23,255 nt of DNA from an uncultured Collinsella sp. (GCA_902475375.1 CABRZC010000023.1:1-23255); one strand, 5' to 3'. Counted from the first letter of the stretch, positions 5,509 through 14,127 are shown. Numbers and translations: made by a program. The notes: generated by a model not told the origin, from the letters alone.

Positions 5509-7869
5509 CTATACGCGACGCTTGAGCTGAGCCCCGCCCTCGCCAGGCATCAAACGGCGTGCATCGTAGACCGAGTCGACGCTGCTAATCGATGCCAGCA
5601 GCGGATCCAGACCACTCGCGTCCGAGATCTCGACCATAAAACGCAGGGTCGCAATACCTTCGCGGTTGGTCGAGGTGGCGGCGGAAAGGATGTTGCCGCC
5701 TGCATCGCCAATGGCGATGGTGACGTCCTTGAGCAGGCCCATACGATCCAGGCACTCGACCACGATCTCGACCTGGAAAAGCGTATCGGCGGCGCCATCC
5801 CACTCTACGTCAATCATGCGCTCGGGATGCTCCATGAGGCCCTTGACGTTGGGGCAGTTGGCGCGATGCACCGAAACGCCACGACCGCGCGTGATGAATC
5901 CGACGATGTCGTCGCCCGTCACGGGGTTACAGCAATGAGCCAGACGGACCAGCAGACCGCTGTTCCTCTCGCCCTTGACGATAATGCCGTTACTGGCGCT
6001 CTTACCGCGCTTTTGCGGTTTGCGGTTGGATCCGCGGGCAGGCTGCTTTACGACCTCGGCGATAGCCTCGGCCTTGGTGAGCTGTTCCTCGGGCTTGGGG
6101 TCCAAGATTTGCTCAACCTTATTGCCCACAGCGCGCGGGGCGACCTTGCCGGCGCCGACGGCGGCAAACAGGTCCCCGAGCTGCTTGTAGTTAAACTGCT
6201 CTGCCACGGCGTTGAGCGCACGCGTTGATCGCGGCGTAGAGATGCCATACCCGCGCTTACGCAGGTCCTTGGCCAGTATATCGCGGCCGGCAGCAGCGTC
6301 ATCGTCTTTGGTCGCGGCGGCGAAATAACGGCGAATCTTTGACTTGGCCGAAGGTGTCTTGACGATCTTGAGCCAATCACGCGACGGCTTGGAACTCTTG
6401 TTGGTAAGGATTTCAACGCGGTCGCCCGTCTTGATCTCGTGCGTGAGCGGGGCCACCGCACCGTTGATCTTAGCGCCGACGCAGTGGTTGCCCACCTCGG
6501 TGTGAACGGCGTAGGCAAAGTCGAGCGGCGTGGAGCCGGCACGAAGCGCCATGACCTCGCCCTTGGGTGTAAAGACAAAGATCTCCTGGTCGAACAGATC
6601 GACCTTCAGCGAGTGCAGGTATTCCTTGGCGTCGGTAATCTCATCAGACGCCGCCCAGTCGAGTGAGTGCTTGAGCCAGTTAATCTGGTCGTCCAGACGC
6701 TGCGCATCGTTGGTCTTGGAGGCAGACGATCCGCCCGACTTCTTGTACAGCCAGTGGGCGGCGATGCCGTACTCGGCCTGCTCGTGCATCTCGTAGGTTC
6801 GAATCTGAATCTCGAGCGGGCGGGCCGTGGGGCCGATAACCGTCGTATGAAGCGACTGGTAGTTATTGACCTTGGGCATAGCGATATAGTCTTTAAAACG
6901 ACCAGGCATGGGATGCCACAAGGTATGCACGGCACCAAGCGTGGAATAGCAATCGCGCACCGAATGAGTGATGACGCGCAGCGCCGCCAGGTCGTAAATC
7001 TCGGAGAACTCCTTGCCCTTGCGCTTCATCTTTTGATAGATGGACCAATAGTGCTTGGAACGACCGTTGATCTGAAAGTCCTCAAGACCAATGCGATTGA
7101 GCTCATCGGTGAGCGTCTTGATGGTCTCGGCCAGATAACGCTCGCGAACCTCGCGCGACTCGGCTACCATGCGCGCGATGCGCTGGTAGGCATCGGGCTC
7201 CAAGTAGAAAAAGGACAGGTCCTCGAGCTCCCACTTGATAGAGCTCATGCCCAGTCGGTCGGCCAGAGGCGCGTATACGTCCATGGTCTCGCGCGCCTTA
7301 AACAGACGGCGGTCCTCGCGCAGGGCGGCAAGCGTGCGCATGTTATGCAGGCGGTCGGCGAGCTTGACGATGATGACGCGAATGTCCTTGGACATGGCAA
7401 GGAACATCTTGCGCAGCGTGAGGGCCTGCTTCTCGTCCATGCTGTCGACTTCGATGTTGGTGAGCTTGGTCACGCCGTCGACGAGTTCTGCCACGGTTTC
7501 GCCAAACAGGCCGGAAACATCGGTAAGCGAGGTCTCGGTATCCTCGACGGTATCGTGCAGCAGCGCGGCGCACACCACATCGCAGTCCATCTTAAGATCG
7601 GCCAAAATGATGGCAACCTCGACGGGATGGTTAATGTACATCTCGCCCGAGCGGCGCTTTTGGTTGCAGTGCTTCTCGGCGGCAAAGCAGTAGGCCTGCT
7701 CCACCTTGGAGAAGTCATCCTCATTCATATATTTGAGGCACAGGCGCTCCAGCTTGTCGTAGCTGTCCGCCATAATCTCGGGCGGCAGCTCATCGGCATG
7801 CTTATAGTGCTCCATCTCAGAAAAAGGCTGGAGGGTGGAATCATGGGCGGTACGGGCTGCGGCATCCAT
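5509..7869 (-). CDS. rel: Bifunctional (p)ppGpp synthetase/hydrolase Rel
   Basis: Makes and degrades the alarmone (p)ppGpp in response to uncharged tRNA on the ribosome. The 786 residues have the full long-RSH layout. The HD hydrolase has His81 and the HDTVED motif at 105-110. The synthetase domain covers about 260-370, with RFKDYIAMPK at 324-333 and YQSLHTT. Next are TGS (about 428-490), a helical region, a zinc-finger-like segment (Cys646-Cys647, His668, Cys672) and a C-terminal ACT/RRM domain (about 695-770). The RFKD motif is the RxKD type of bifunctional enzymes, and the intact HD site supports hydrolase activity. ATG 7869 has GGGGA 5 nt upstream. It starts 15 bp after the recJ-recQ fusion gene, which suggests one operon. 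Confidence 0.96.
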   Translation of the reverse strand: MDAAARTAHDSTLQPFSEMEHYKHADELPPEIMADSYDKLERLCLKYMNEDDFSKVEQAYCFAAEKHCNQKRRSGEMYINHPVEVAIILADLKMDCDVVCAALLHDTVEDTETSLTDVSGLFGETVAELVDGVTKLTNIEVDSMDEKQALTLRKMFLAMSKDIRVIIVKLADRLHNMRTLAALREDRRLFKARETMDVYAPLADRLGMSSIKWELEDLSFFYLEPDAYQRIARMVAESREVRERYLAETIKTLTDELNRIGLEDFQINGRSKHYWSIYQKMKRKGKEFSEIYDLAALRVITHSVRDCYSTLGAVHTLWHPMPGRFKDYIAMPKVNNYQSLHTTVIGPTARPLEIQIRTYEMHEQAEYGIAAHWLYKKSGGSSASKTNDAQRLDDQINWLKHSLDWAASDEITDAKEYLHSLKVDLFDQEIFVFTPKGEVMALRAGSTPLDFAYAVHTEVGNHCVGAKINGAVAPLTHEIKTGDRVEILTNKSSKPSRDWLKIVKTPSAKSKIRRYFAAATKDDDAAAGRDILAKDLRKRGYGISTPRSTRALNAVAEQFNYKQLGDLFAAVGAGKVAPRAVGNKVEQILDPKPEEQLTKAEAIAEVVKQPARGSNRKPQKRGKSASNGIIVKGERNSGLLVRLAHCCNPVTGDDIVGFITRGRGVSVHRANCPNVKGLMEHPERMIDVEWDGAADTLFQVEIVVECLDRMGLLKDVTIAIGDAGGNILSAATSTNREGIATLRFMVEISDASGLDPLLASISSVDSVYDARRLMPGEGGAQLKRRV

Positions 7870-7884
7870 CGAGGTCCCCTTCCC

Positions 7885-10800
7885 CTAGGCCCGCGGTACG
7901 ATCGGGCGGTTAACTTTGGCTAGCATATCAGAAGCGCACGAATCGAGCGCCCAACTCCGGAAAGCCGAGAACTCCATGCGCGAGCGCAAGCCCTCCAAAT
8001 AGCGAATTGACCTGCTTAATTGCACGCGACCGGGGTTTTCTGCCATCGCGATGCGACGCGTATCGTCAAACCCCGAAACGCGGCAGAAACCGAGTTCTTC
8101 GAAGATTCCCAGGCCGCTTGCCACCGAGCGCTCATCGACCGGCGTGCGCGCGTCGATTGCAAGGCACATCTGAGCGATGTCGATATCGCTTGCGCAGAAT
8201 GAATCGTCCCCCGTCTTGCCACGGTTGGAGCGCCACATGGTCTGCAGCGCTCGATAGAGCGTGACAAGCTCATCGCGCTCGGGCGCGTAACAATCGAGCA
8301 GGCGCTCATTAATACGAGCGTCACGCGACGAATAGAGCAGGTGAATCACGGCGGGCTGTCCATCGCGGCCGGCACGACCACTCATCTGGTTAAACTCAAT
8401 CGCACCAAACGGCATGTGGTAGAGCACGACATGACGGATATCGGGCAGGTTGACGCCCTCACCGAAGGCCGAAGTTGAAACGATGCAGCTGAGACTTCCG
8501 TCTCTAAAGGCTTCCTCGACACGGCGGCGATCGGAGCGCGCAAGCCCGGCGTTATAGAACGCAATATGGGTCGCGCAGTCGGGCACGCGTTTGCGCAACG
8601 TCTTGGCAAGCGCCACGGACTGGTCGCGCGAGTTCACGTAGATAACGGTCTTCTCCCCCGTCGCCACGATCGACACCAGGCGATTTTCGCGGCTCGCAAG
8701 GTCACGGTCGTCCTCGAGTTGTAGGTTCTCGCGAACGGTCTCGTCGACCACCGTCCTGGTAATCGGCAATACACGAGCAAGCTCCGCCACGACTGGGGCC
8801 GTCGCGGTAGCCGTTGCCGCCATGACAACGGGATCGCCCAGGGCTTTGAGAATATCGGGCATGTCGAGGTATGCGCTCCGGTCGCCGCCTTTGGCGAGAC
8901 CGGCATGGTGCGCCTCATCGATAACGACAAAGCCAATACGTCCAGAACGTGCAAAGCGATCGCGATGGATAGACAGGAACTCCGGCGTCGTGAGAACGAT
9001 GCCGATGCGGCCCGAAGCCAGGCCGGCAAACACGTCATCGCGCGCCGCCTCCACGGTCTCGCCGGTCAGCACGCCAACGCCAATGCCGAACGCGGCCATC
9101 GTCGAGGAAAGGTGATAGGCCTGGTCGGCAACGAGTGCGCGCAGCGGATAGACAAAAATGCTCGCGCGCCCGCGAAGAACCGCCTCGCGTGCGGCATGTA
9201 CATGGAAAATCAGAGACTTGCCGCGACCCGTTCCCATAACGGCCAAAACGCTCTGGTGGTCGGCCAGGGCGTCAAGCGCCTCGACCTGCGCGCGGTGCGG
9301 CTGGTTCGATCCGATAAAGTTGTGAATGAGCGAGCGCGTGAGCTCGGTATAGGAAAGCTGGGCAAGCGTCTCGCGTTTACGCGACTCCAGGCGCAGGCCA
9401 GAATCCGCCGGTTGTACGCCGCGGCGAAGCTCACATGCCGGGTCGTCAACGCTGGGTGCCGTGGTATCGCGGACCAAGACATCCTTGATCATGAGCTTGG
9501 GCTTCACACGTCCCTGCCAATGCTCGGCAACGGCCTCGAACACCAAGTCGACAGCGCTGTCGCAATTGATAAGCCTGTCGATCTGCGGTACACGGAACAT
9601 GATTGCCGGCACGCTCGCAGCTCCATCCGTCGCCACGAAGCGCATATGCTCGCCGGTCTTACCCACCACGGCGCGATCACACATCGTCACGCCCTCGGCA
9701 GCCAGCAGCGGCACCTTATTACCCTGGCCAAACGGCTCAAGGCGGGAAATCTGCTCGATGGTCTCGATATTCAATTCGGAAAGGTCGACCGTGGCGGCAA
9801 CCTCGTCGGTGTCCTCAAAGTCCTCGGCGGGAAGCTCGGACAACACGGCGGAAAGACGTCGACGAAACTCACCGAGCTTAGACGCCTCGATGGTCACGCC
9901 CACCGCACCCGCATGTCCGCCGCGGCGAATCAGCAGGTCGGAGCAGCGCTCGACGGCTTCGAACAGGTTGACCTTGCCCACCGAGCGGCCCGAGCCACGT
10001 GCTATACCGTCCTCGATAGAGAAGAGCAACGCCGGCACGTGATATCGGTTGGTAAGGCGGCTCGCCACGATGCCCTTAACGCCCTCGTGCCAGCCTTCGC
10101 CGCCCACGACAATCGCACGCCCGCCGTCATAGGTCTCCTCGACCTTCGCCATGGCATCGCGCGTGAGCTCCGCCTCAATCTCGCGACGCTGGCGGTTGAT
10201 CTCCTCGAGCTCGGCCGCCAGCGCGCTTGCCTCGATAGGATCGCGGGCAAGCAGCAGGTCGAGCGCCAGCTTGGGATCGGCCATGCGGCCGGCGGCGTTT
10301 AAGCGGGGAATGAGCGAAAACGACAGGCCGTCGGCCGTAATAGTAGAAAGGTCGGCCTTGGCAAGTGCGGCAAGCGCGATATAGCCGGGACGGGCCGTCA
10401 CACGCATCTGTTGGATGCCCTCGGCGACCAGTGCGCGATTCTCGGGCGTGAGCGGCATCATGTCGGACACGGTACCCAGTGCCGCGACCTCTATCAGCGA
10501 GCGCCAATACGATGGCTTGCCCAAACGCTCGCCCAGGACCTGCACCAGCTTGAGCGCCACGCCGGCGCCGGCAAGTTCACGCGAAGGACCCTCGTCCTCG
10601 AGCTTGGGGTCGGTTAGGGGCACGCCCTGCGGCACCTGATCGGAGGGCTCGTGATGGTCCGTGACCACCAAATCGATCCCCAGGCTCTCCAGATAGGAAA
10701 CCTCTTCTTTGGCGGCAATGCCGTTATCGACGGTCACGATCAGCTGGGGACGAGCGAGCTCGTTAACGCGGTCGAGCGCCGCGCGCGAAAGACCGTAGCC

Positions 10801-11172
10801 CTCGTCAAAGCGATGCGGGATGAACGGTGTGACATTGGCGCCAAACGTTCGCAGCGCCTCGGTCAACAGGCAGGTCGACGTAATACCGTCAACGTCAAAA
10901 TCGCCGAAGACCGCAATGTGCTCGTGGTTGCGAACAGCACGCTCGACACGGTCGGCAACGACCGACATGCCCGGGATAATGAGTGGGTCGGCCCAGTCGC
11001 GATCGAGCGAAGGCGTCAAAAATAGCTGTCCTTCCTCAATCGAGGCAATACCGTGCGCAACCATAATACGCGCCACCAGCCTGGGTATGCCCAGACCAGC
11101 CGAAAGCTCCTTTTCGAGCTCGGGATTTTGCTGAGCGACCGCCCAGCGATGTGTCGTCTTAAGCGATGACAT
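7885..11172 (-). CDS. recJ: RecJ exonuclease-RecQ-like helicase fusion
   Basis: A 1095-residue protein joining two enzymes that normally cooperate as separate chains. Residues 1-570 are RecJ, a 5'-3' single-strand DNA exonuclease. They carry FGDFDVDG (89-96), TVDNG (147-151), TDHHEP (171-176), the DHHA1 segment with GGHAGAVG (418-425) and an OB-like domain. Residues about 605-990 are a superfamily 2 helicase of RecQ type: Walker A MGTGRGKS (646-653), DEAHH (752-756), TATAT (787-791) and SGRAGRDGQ (931-939). A unique tail follows. DEAHH replaces the usual RecQ DEAHC, and no canonical RecQ zinc or HRDC domain is obvious. I use ATG 11172. An upstream in-frame GTG at 11217 lacks a ribosome site. 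It lies 15 bp before rel. The likely role is resection at stalled forks and in recombination. Confidence 0.9.
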   Translation of the reverse strand: MSSLKTTHRWAVAQQNPELEKELSAGLGIPRLVARIMVAHGIASIEEGQLFLTPSLDRDWADPLIIPGMSVVADRVERAVRNHEHIAVFGDFDVDGITSTCLLTEALRTFGANVTPFIPHRFDEGYGLSRAALDRVNELARPQLIVTVDNGIAAKEEVSYLESLGIDLVVTDHHEPSDQVPQGVPLTDPKLEDEGPSRELAGAGVALKLVQVLGERLGKPSYWRSLIEVAALGTVSDMMPLTPENRALVAEGIQQMRVTARPGYIALAALAKADLSTITADGLSFSLIPRLNAAGRMADPKLALDLLLARDPIEASALAAELEEINRQRREIEAELTRDAMAKVEETYDGGRAIVVGGEGWHEGVKGIVASRLTNRYHVPALLFSIEDGIARGSGRSVGKVNLFEAVERCSDLLIRRGGHAGAVGVTIEASKLGEFRRRLSAVLSELPAEDFEDTDEVAATVDLSELNIETIEQISRLEPFGQGNKVPLLAAEGVTMCDRAVVGKTGEHMRFVATDGAASVPAIMFRVPQIDRLINCDSAVDLVFEAVAEHWQGRVKPKLMIKDVLVRDTTAPSVDDPACELRRGVQPADSGLRLESRKRETLAQLSYTELTRSLIHNFIGSNQPHRAQVEALDALADHQSVLAVMGTGRGKSLIFHVHAAREAVLRGRASIFVYPLRALVADQAYHLSSTMAAFGIGVGVLTGETVEAARDDVFAGLASGRIGIVLTTPEFLSIHRDRFARSGRIGFVVIDEAHHAGLAKGGDRSAYLDMPDILKALGDPVVMAATATATAPVVAELARVLPITRTVVDETVRENLQLEDDRDLASRENRLVSIVATGEKTVIYVNSRDQSVALAKTLRKRVPDCATHIAFYNAGLARSDRRRVEEAFRDGSLSCIVSTSAFGEGVNLPDIRHVVLYHMPFGAIEFNQMSGRAGRDGQPAVIHLLYSSRDARINERLLDCYAPERDELVTLYRALQTMWRSNRGKTGDDSFCASDIDIAQMCLAIDARTPVDERSVASGLGIFEELGFCRVSGFDDTRRIAMAENPGRVQLSRSIRYLEGLRSRMEFSAFRSWALDSCASDMLAKVNRPIVPRA

Positions 11173-11224
11173 AGGCGCCCACCCCCGATAGGAGCAGGTC
11201 GCCGCGATACCTCTCACGGTTCAT
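11159..11224 (-). CDS. Possible 21-residue leader ORF overlapping recJ start
   Basis: A short frame with an ATG at 11224 has AGAGGA about 9 nt upstream and ends at TAA (11159-11161), 14 bp inside the recJ-recQ gene. The fusion gene's own ATG has only a weak GGGGGTGGG ribosome site, so ribosomes finishing the short frame could re-initiate there. No conserved motif is seen in the peptide. It may be chance. Confidence 0.25.
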   Translation of the reverse strand: MNRERYRGDLLLSGVGAYVIA

Positions 11225-11280
11225 AGCGATGAGTCCTCTGTGTATGCCCGCTTCGGCAGGCAGATCTGTTGAACGGATTT

Positions 11281-11286
11281 ATTATA
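11281..11286 (-). promoter_or_regulatory. Candidate -10 of recJ-recQ/rel operon
   Basis: A perfect TATAAT on the minus strand, about 110 bp upstream of the fusion gene start. The expected -35 region is GC-rich and has no good match. Transcription would begin near 11274. Confidence 0.4.
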
Positions 11287-11335
11287 CCGTGCGGCACGGA
11301 CGCAGAGCCTCGCGGCACGCCCTGGTTTCGGTAAA

Positions 11336-11355
11336 CGAGGCCGGTAATAGCCTCG
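11336..11355. promoter_or_regulatory. Dyad upstream of BASS transporter gene
   Basis: CGAGGC (11336-11341) and GCCTCG (11350-11355) form a 6-bp dyad around an 8-nt centre. It lies in the divergent region between recJ-recQ and the transporter, about 90 bp before the transporter start. It could be an operator or a leader hairpin; no regulator is suggested by sequence. The rest of the intergenic stretch shows no gene. Confidence 0.25.
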
Positions 11356-11446
11356 AAATAATCGAGCGTTTCTGACGCACGGACTCATGCGAGCGTCTAG
11401 CATATCCATTCAAACGAGTTCGCGGATAAAGGGAGTCACGGGGCAT

Positions 11447-12445
11447 ATGAAGCAATGGGTTGGACTGGGAAAGTTCCTCGCGGGGCACATGCAGGTCATC
11501 GTTCCGATTTGCGTAACGCTCGGCGTGCTCTTTCCCCAGCAGATCGGCGTACTCAAGCCCATCGTTCCCGCCCTCTTCGCCTTTATGACATTCCAAGGTG
11601 CGCTCAGCAACACCTTCCACCAGGTCGCTGAGGTGTTCCGCCGTCCCCTGCACCTGATTTTGGCGCTGCTCGTCTCGGCGGTGCTTATTCCCATAGCAGC
11701 CTATGCCATGGGATCGCTGTTCTTTGGCTCCAATCCCAACCTTGTCTGCGGCATCGTGCTCGAGTACAGCGTACCCGTGGCGGTCACTGCCTTTATGTGG
11801 ATTAGCATGTTCGGCGGCAACGGCCCGCTCGCGCTCACCATCATCCTGACGTCCTCGGTTATCTCGCCTGTGACGATTCCGCTCACGCTGAAGCTCTTGC
11901 TGGGTGCCACCGTCTCGATCGATGTGCCGAGCATGATGCAGGACATGGCCTTTATGATCGCCATCCCCGCCGTACTCGGCATCGTGATCAACGAGCTCAC
12001 ACGTGGATGGGGACACGAGAAGCTCTCCCCCGCGCTCTCGCCCGCCTGCAAGTTCATGATGATGGGCATTATCGCCTCCAACTCCACCGCCATGAGCGAG
12101 TACGTCCTGCACATGAACGCGATGCGTCTGGAAGTCGCCCTCTTTATTTTGACCTTCGCCATCAGCGGCTTTGTCGTCGGTTTTCTGGTCGCCCGTGCGC
12201 TGCATCTGCCATATAGCGAGACGACTACCATGTGCTTTACCTGCGGCATGCGTAACATCTCTTCGGGCGCCGTCATCGCCACACAGTACTTTCCAGGCGA
12301 AGTCGTGTTTCCCGTCATGTGCGGAACGCTGTTTCAGCAGATACTCGCCTCGTTTATCGGGCATCTCTTTGAGCGTCTGACCGGCGAGGAGCGCGCCGCT
12401 CAGCGCAAGCGTGTCGAGGCCGGCCGCGACGCCATGGCGCGCTAG
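11447..12445 (+). CDS. BASS-family (bile acid:sodium symporter-like) transporter
   Basis: A 332-residue membrane protein with about nine to ten hydrophobic segments, of the bile acid/sodium symporter (SBF) superfamily. Features include the N-terminal VIVPICVTLGVLFP segment, GIVLEYSVPVAVTAFMW with GGNGPLALTIILTSSVISPVTIP following (discontinuous-helix region), and the late TCGMRNISSGAVIA motif. Members move bile acids, pantoate, keto-acids or other organic anions with sodium; the substrate here cannot be told. I place the start at ATG 11447, with a weak site (GGGAG 11 nt, or GGGG 3 nt, upstream). The frame extends to 11387 with no better signal. It is a lone plus-strand gene that converges on the HIT-like gene with only 30 bp between stops. 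Confidence 0.85.
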   Translation: MKQWVGLGKFLAGHMQVIVPICVTLGVLFPQQIGVLKPIVPALFAFMTFQGALSNTFHQVAEVFRRPLHLILALLVSAVLIPIAAYAMGSLFFGSNPNLVCGIVLEYSVPVAVTAFMWISMFGGNGPLALTIILTSSVISPVTIPLTLKLLLGATVSIDVPSMMQDMAFMIAIPAVLGIVINELTRGWGHEKLSPALSPACKFMMMGIIASNSTAMSEYVLHMNAMRLEVALFILTFAISGFVVGFLVARALHLPYSETTTMCFTCGMRNISSGAVIATQYFPGEVVFPVMCGTLFQQILASFIGHLFERLTGEERAAQRKRVEAGRDAMAR

Positions 12446-12475
12446 ACTGTCCGCATTACACGGGTGTTAATCTTG

Positions 12476-13273
12476 CTATACGAGCGTTTCCAGATGCGCA
12501 CGCAAGCGCTCAGCATCGATATCGAGCGTTGTCTCGGCATTGACCTGGGCCAAACGATAACCGACAAAGTAGGGCGAAACCACCCAACGCGGCAGCGCCT
12601 TGGCAATGGTCCGACCGCCCAGGTGATAGAAGAACAAGTTGTACGACTCTGCGCGACCACCGTGGTGCTCGTTCAGGATATAGCGCAGAGCCACCTGGAT
12701 TGCATCGGCGAAGAGATCTGCCTCGGCTTGGTCTCTTGTGTCATCGCTGGCGGCAATTCCCTGCGGGGCTGAAACGTTGACCTCAAAGAACCCCATGATC
12801 GGTTCGGTTGAGATGTTGGCCGCGATTCTCCCCTGTTGCCAGACATTGATGCCTTCGAAATTGGCGGAAGTCAACGAAGCATAGCCGTCTTCCTGCTCCA
12901 AACCCACAATCTGCATGTGCGGATGAACGAGACTACCGCCCGAGAGAGGACCCTTGTTCTTGTACATGAGCACGCTTCGATACTGCTGCGAATCGATCAT
13001 CTGCTGCCAGCAATCCAGGGCAAACCTCATCACATGGTGGAGTTCATCTGGCTCATAGGTCGCCAGGTCGGCATCGTGATCGGCTGACTCGATCAGCACG
13101 GTTTGACGGGTGGCGCGCAGGGTTTTGAACTTATTCTCGAGCCAGATGCAGTCGCCGTCGCGCCGGATGATATTGGCGAGTCCCTCGGTATCGCAAAAGG
13201 GGCACGCGGTGCCAGGGCGCCGGTTGTCGTCGGGCTTGCCGCTCGCCTGCTGAACGTCAAATACCAGCGCCAC
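12476..13273 (-). CDS. HIT-superfamily GalT-like protein (DUF4931 type)
   Basis: A 265-residue protein related to galactose-1-phosphate uridylyltransferase and HIT nucleotidyl transferases. A CPFC pair (Cys24, Cys27) probably binds zinc, ENKFKTL and TVLIES are typical of this group, and SLVHPHMQI (115-123) contains the HxHxQ-type catalytic histidines (His117, His119). It is shorter than true GalT (about 340), so a Leloir-pathway role should not be assumed; it fits the DUF4931-type uncharacterised group best. The start is GTG 13273, with GGAGG 8 nt upstream inside the end of cutC and only 3 bp after the cutC stop, so translational coupling with cutC is likely. No terminator is visible before the converging transporter gene. 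Confidence 0.75.
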   Translation of the reverse strand: MALVFDVQQASGKPDDNRRPGTACPFCDTEGLANIIRRDGDCIWLENKFKTLRATRQTVLIESADHDADLATYEPDELHHVMRFALDCWQQMIDSQQYRSVLMYKNKGPLSGGSLVHPHMQIVGLEQEDGYASLTSANFEGINVWQQGRIAANISTEPIMGFFEVNVSAPQGIAASDDTRDQAEADLFADAIQVALRYILNEHHGGRAESYNLFFYHLGGRTIAKALPRWVVSPYFVGYRLAQVNAETTLDIDAERLRAHLETLV

Positions 13274-13276
13274 GGG

Positions 13277-13954
13277 TTACGCCTCCAGCGGCACGATCTT
13301 GGTGCCATGGAGCTCGGAGACGCCCAATGCCGCCGCCACGGTATCGCGGTTGGCCGTGGAAATGCCGCCGCCGGGAAGGATGGTCAGGCGGTCGCCCGCA
13401 TACTCGACAAGACGCGATAGGTGCTCCAGATTGTCCTCGATCGGCGTTCCGGCAGCACCACCATGCGTGAGTATGCGCGTAACGCCGCAGTCGGCAAGTG
13501 TATCAATCGCATCGAGCTGAGCCTCGGGCGAGAGCTGGTCGAAGGCCATGTGGAAGGTGATGTCAAGGGACTCGCGCTTGCACTCCTCGGTCGCGCAGCC
13601 CGCAGCCATCACGAGGGCGCCGAGTGTAAGCTCATCGAGCGCCCATCCGCCGGCACAAGGCTTGCAGCAGCCAAAGACCAAGCCGTCGGCGCCGGCGCTC
13701 ACGGCAAGGCCCAGGTCCATCTCCATCATGCGCAGCTCGTCCTGGTTGTAATGAAAGTCGCCGCCACGCGGACGAATCATGCACATCACTCGCGCGTCAT
13801 GCTCATGAGCGTAGCTGACCGTAGCGCTGATAACGCCAGCGGAAGGCGTGGTGCCACCGACGGCGAGGTTGTCACACAGCTCGATGCGCCCCGCACCGGC
13901 CTCGATGGCCGCCGGCACCTGCTCAAAGTTCTCGGCACAAAACTCGTACAGCAT
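13277..13954 (-). CDS. cutC: CutC family protein with extra cysteine cluster
   Basis: A 225-residue TIM-barrel protein of the CutC family. Family motifs are present: MIRPRGGDF (59-67), FHMAFDQ (134-140), RILTHGG (160-166), ILPGGGI (192-198) and ELHGT (214-218). CutC was linked to copper tolerance, but that role is disputed and its chemistry is unknown. A peculiarity is CCKPC at 96-100, where relatives usually carry a VLTxDG-like stretch after VFG; the protein has at least nine cysteines. ATG 13954 follows GGGGGT at 6 nt; the reading frame to 13993 has no such signal. It is translationally coupled to the downstream HIT-like gene. Confidence 0.88.
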   Translation of the reverse strand: MLYEFCAENFEQVPAAIEAGAGRIELCDNLAVGGTTPSAGVISATVSYAHEHDARVMCMIRPRGGDFHYNQDELRMMEMDLGLAVSAGADGLVFGCCKPCAGGWALDELTLGALVMAAGCATEECKRESLDITFHMAFDQLSPEAQLDAIDTLADCGVTRILTHGGAAGTPIEDNLEHLSRLVEYAGDRLTILPGGGISTANRDTVAAALGVSELHGTKIVPLEA

Positions 13955-14012
13955 AGATAGACCCCCAGATGACAAACGTTTTCCGATGGGCATTGTCGCA
14001 CGCCCCCATGAA

Positions 14013-14077
14013 GTTGCGGTGGAATAGGGACTGTTTTGGCCTCTGAGGCTCCCATTTAGTCCCTATTCCACCGCAAC
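14013..14077. repeat. 65-bp perfect-arm palindromic element
   Basis: Twenty-base arms (14013-14032 and 14058-14077) are perfect inverse complements, with core GTGGAATAGGGACT. The 25-nt loop contains a smaller dyad GCCTC-T-GAGGC. It lies in the 316-bp gene-free region between cutC and livF, about 60 bp upstream of cutC. The form suggests a dispersed palindromic repeat; only one copy is in this window. Confidence 0.8.
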
Positions 14078-14127
14078 ATAAAGGGGGCAGAACCAAAGTA
14101 ACGCCGCAGGCAGAGGACCGACAGCGA

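Noticed and set aside
8905..10302. 465-residue plus-strand frame
   Set aside because: Shadow of the recJ-recQ gene; no ribosome site or recognisable domain.
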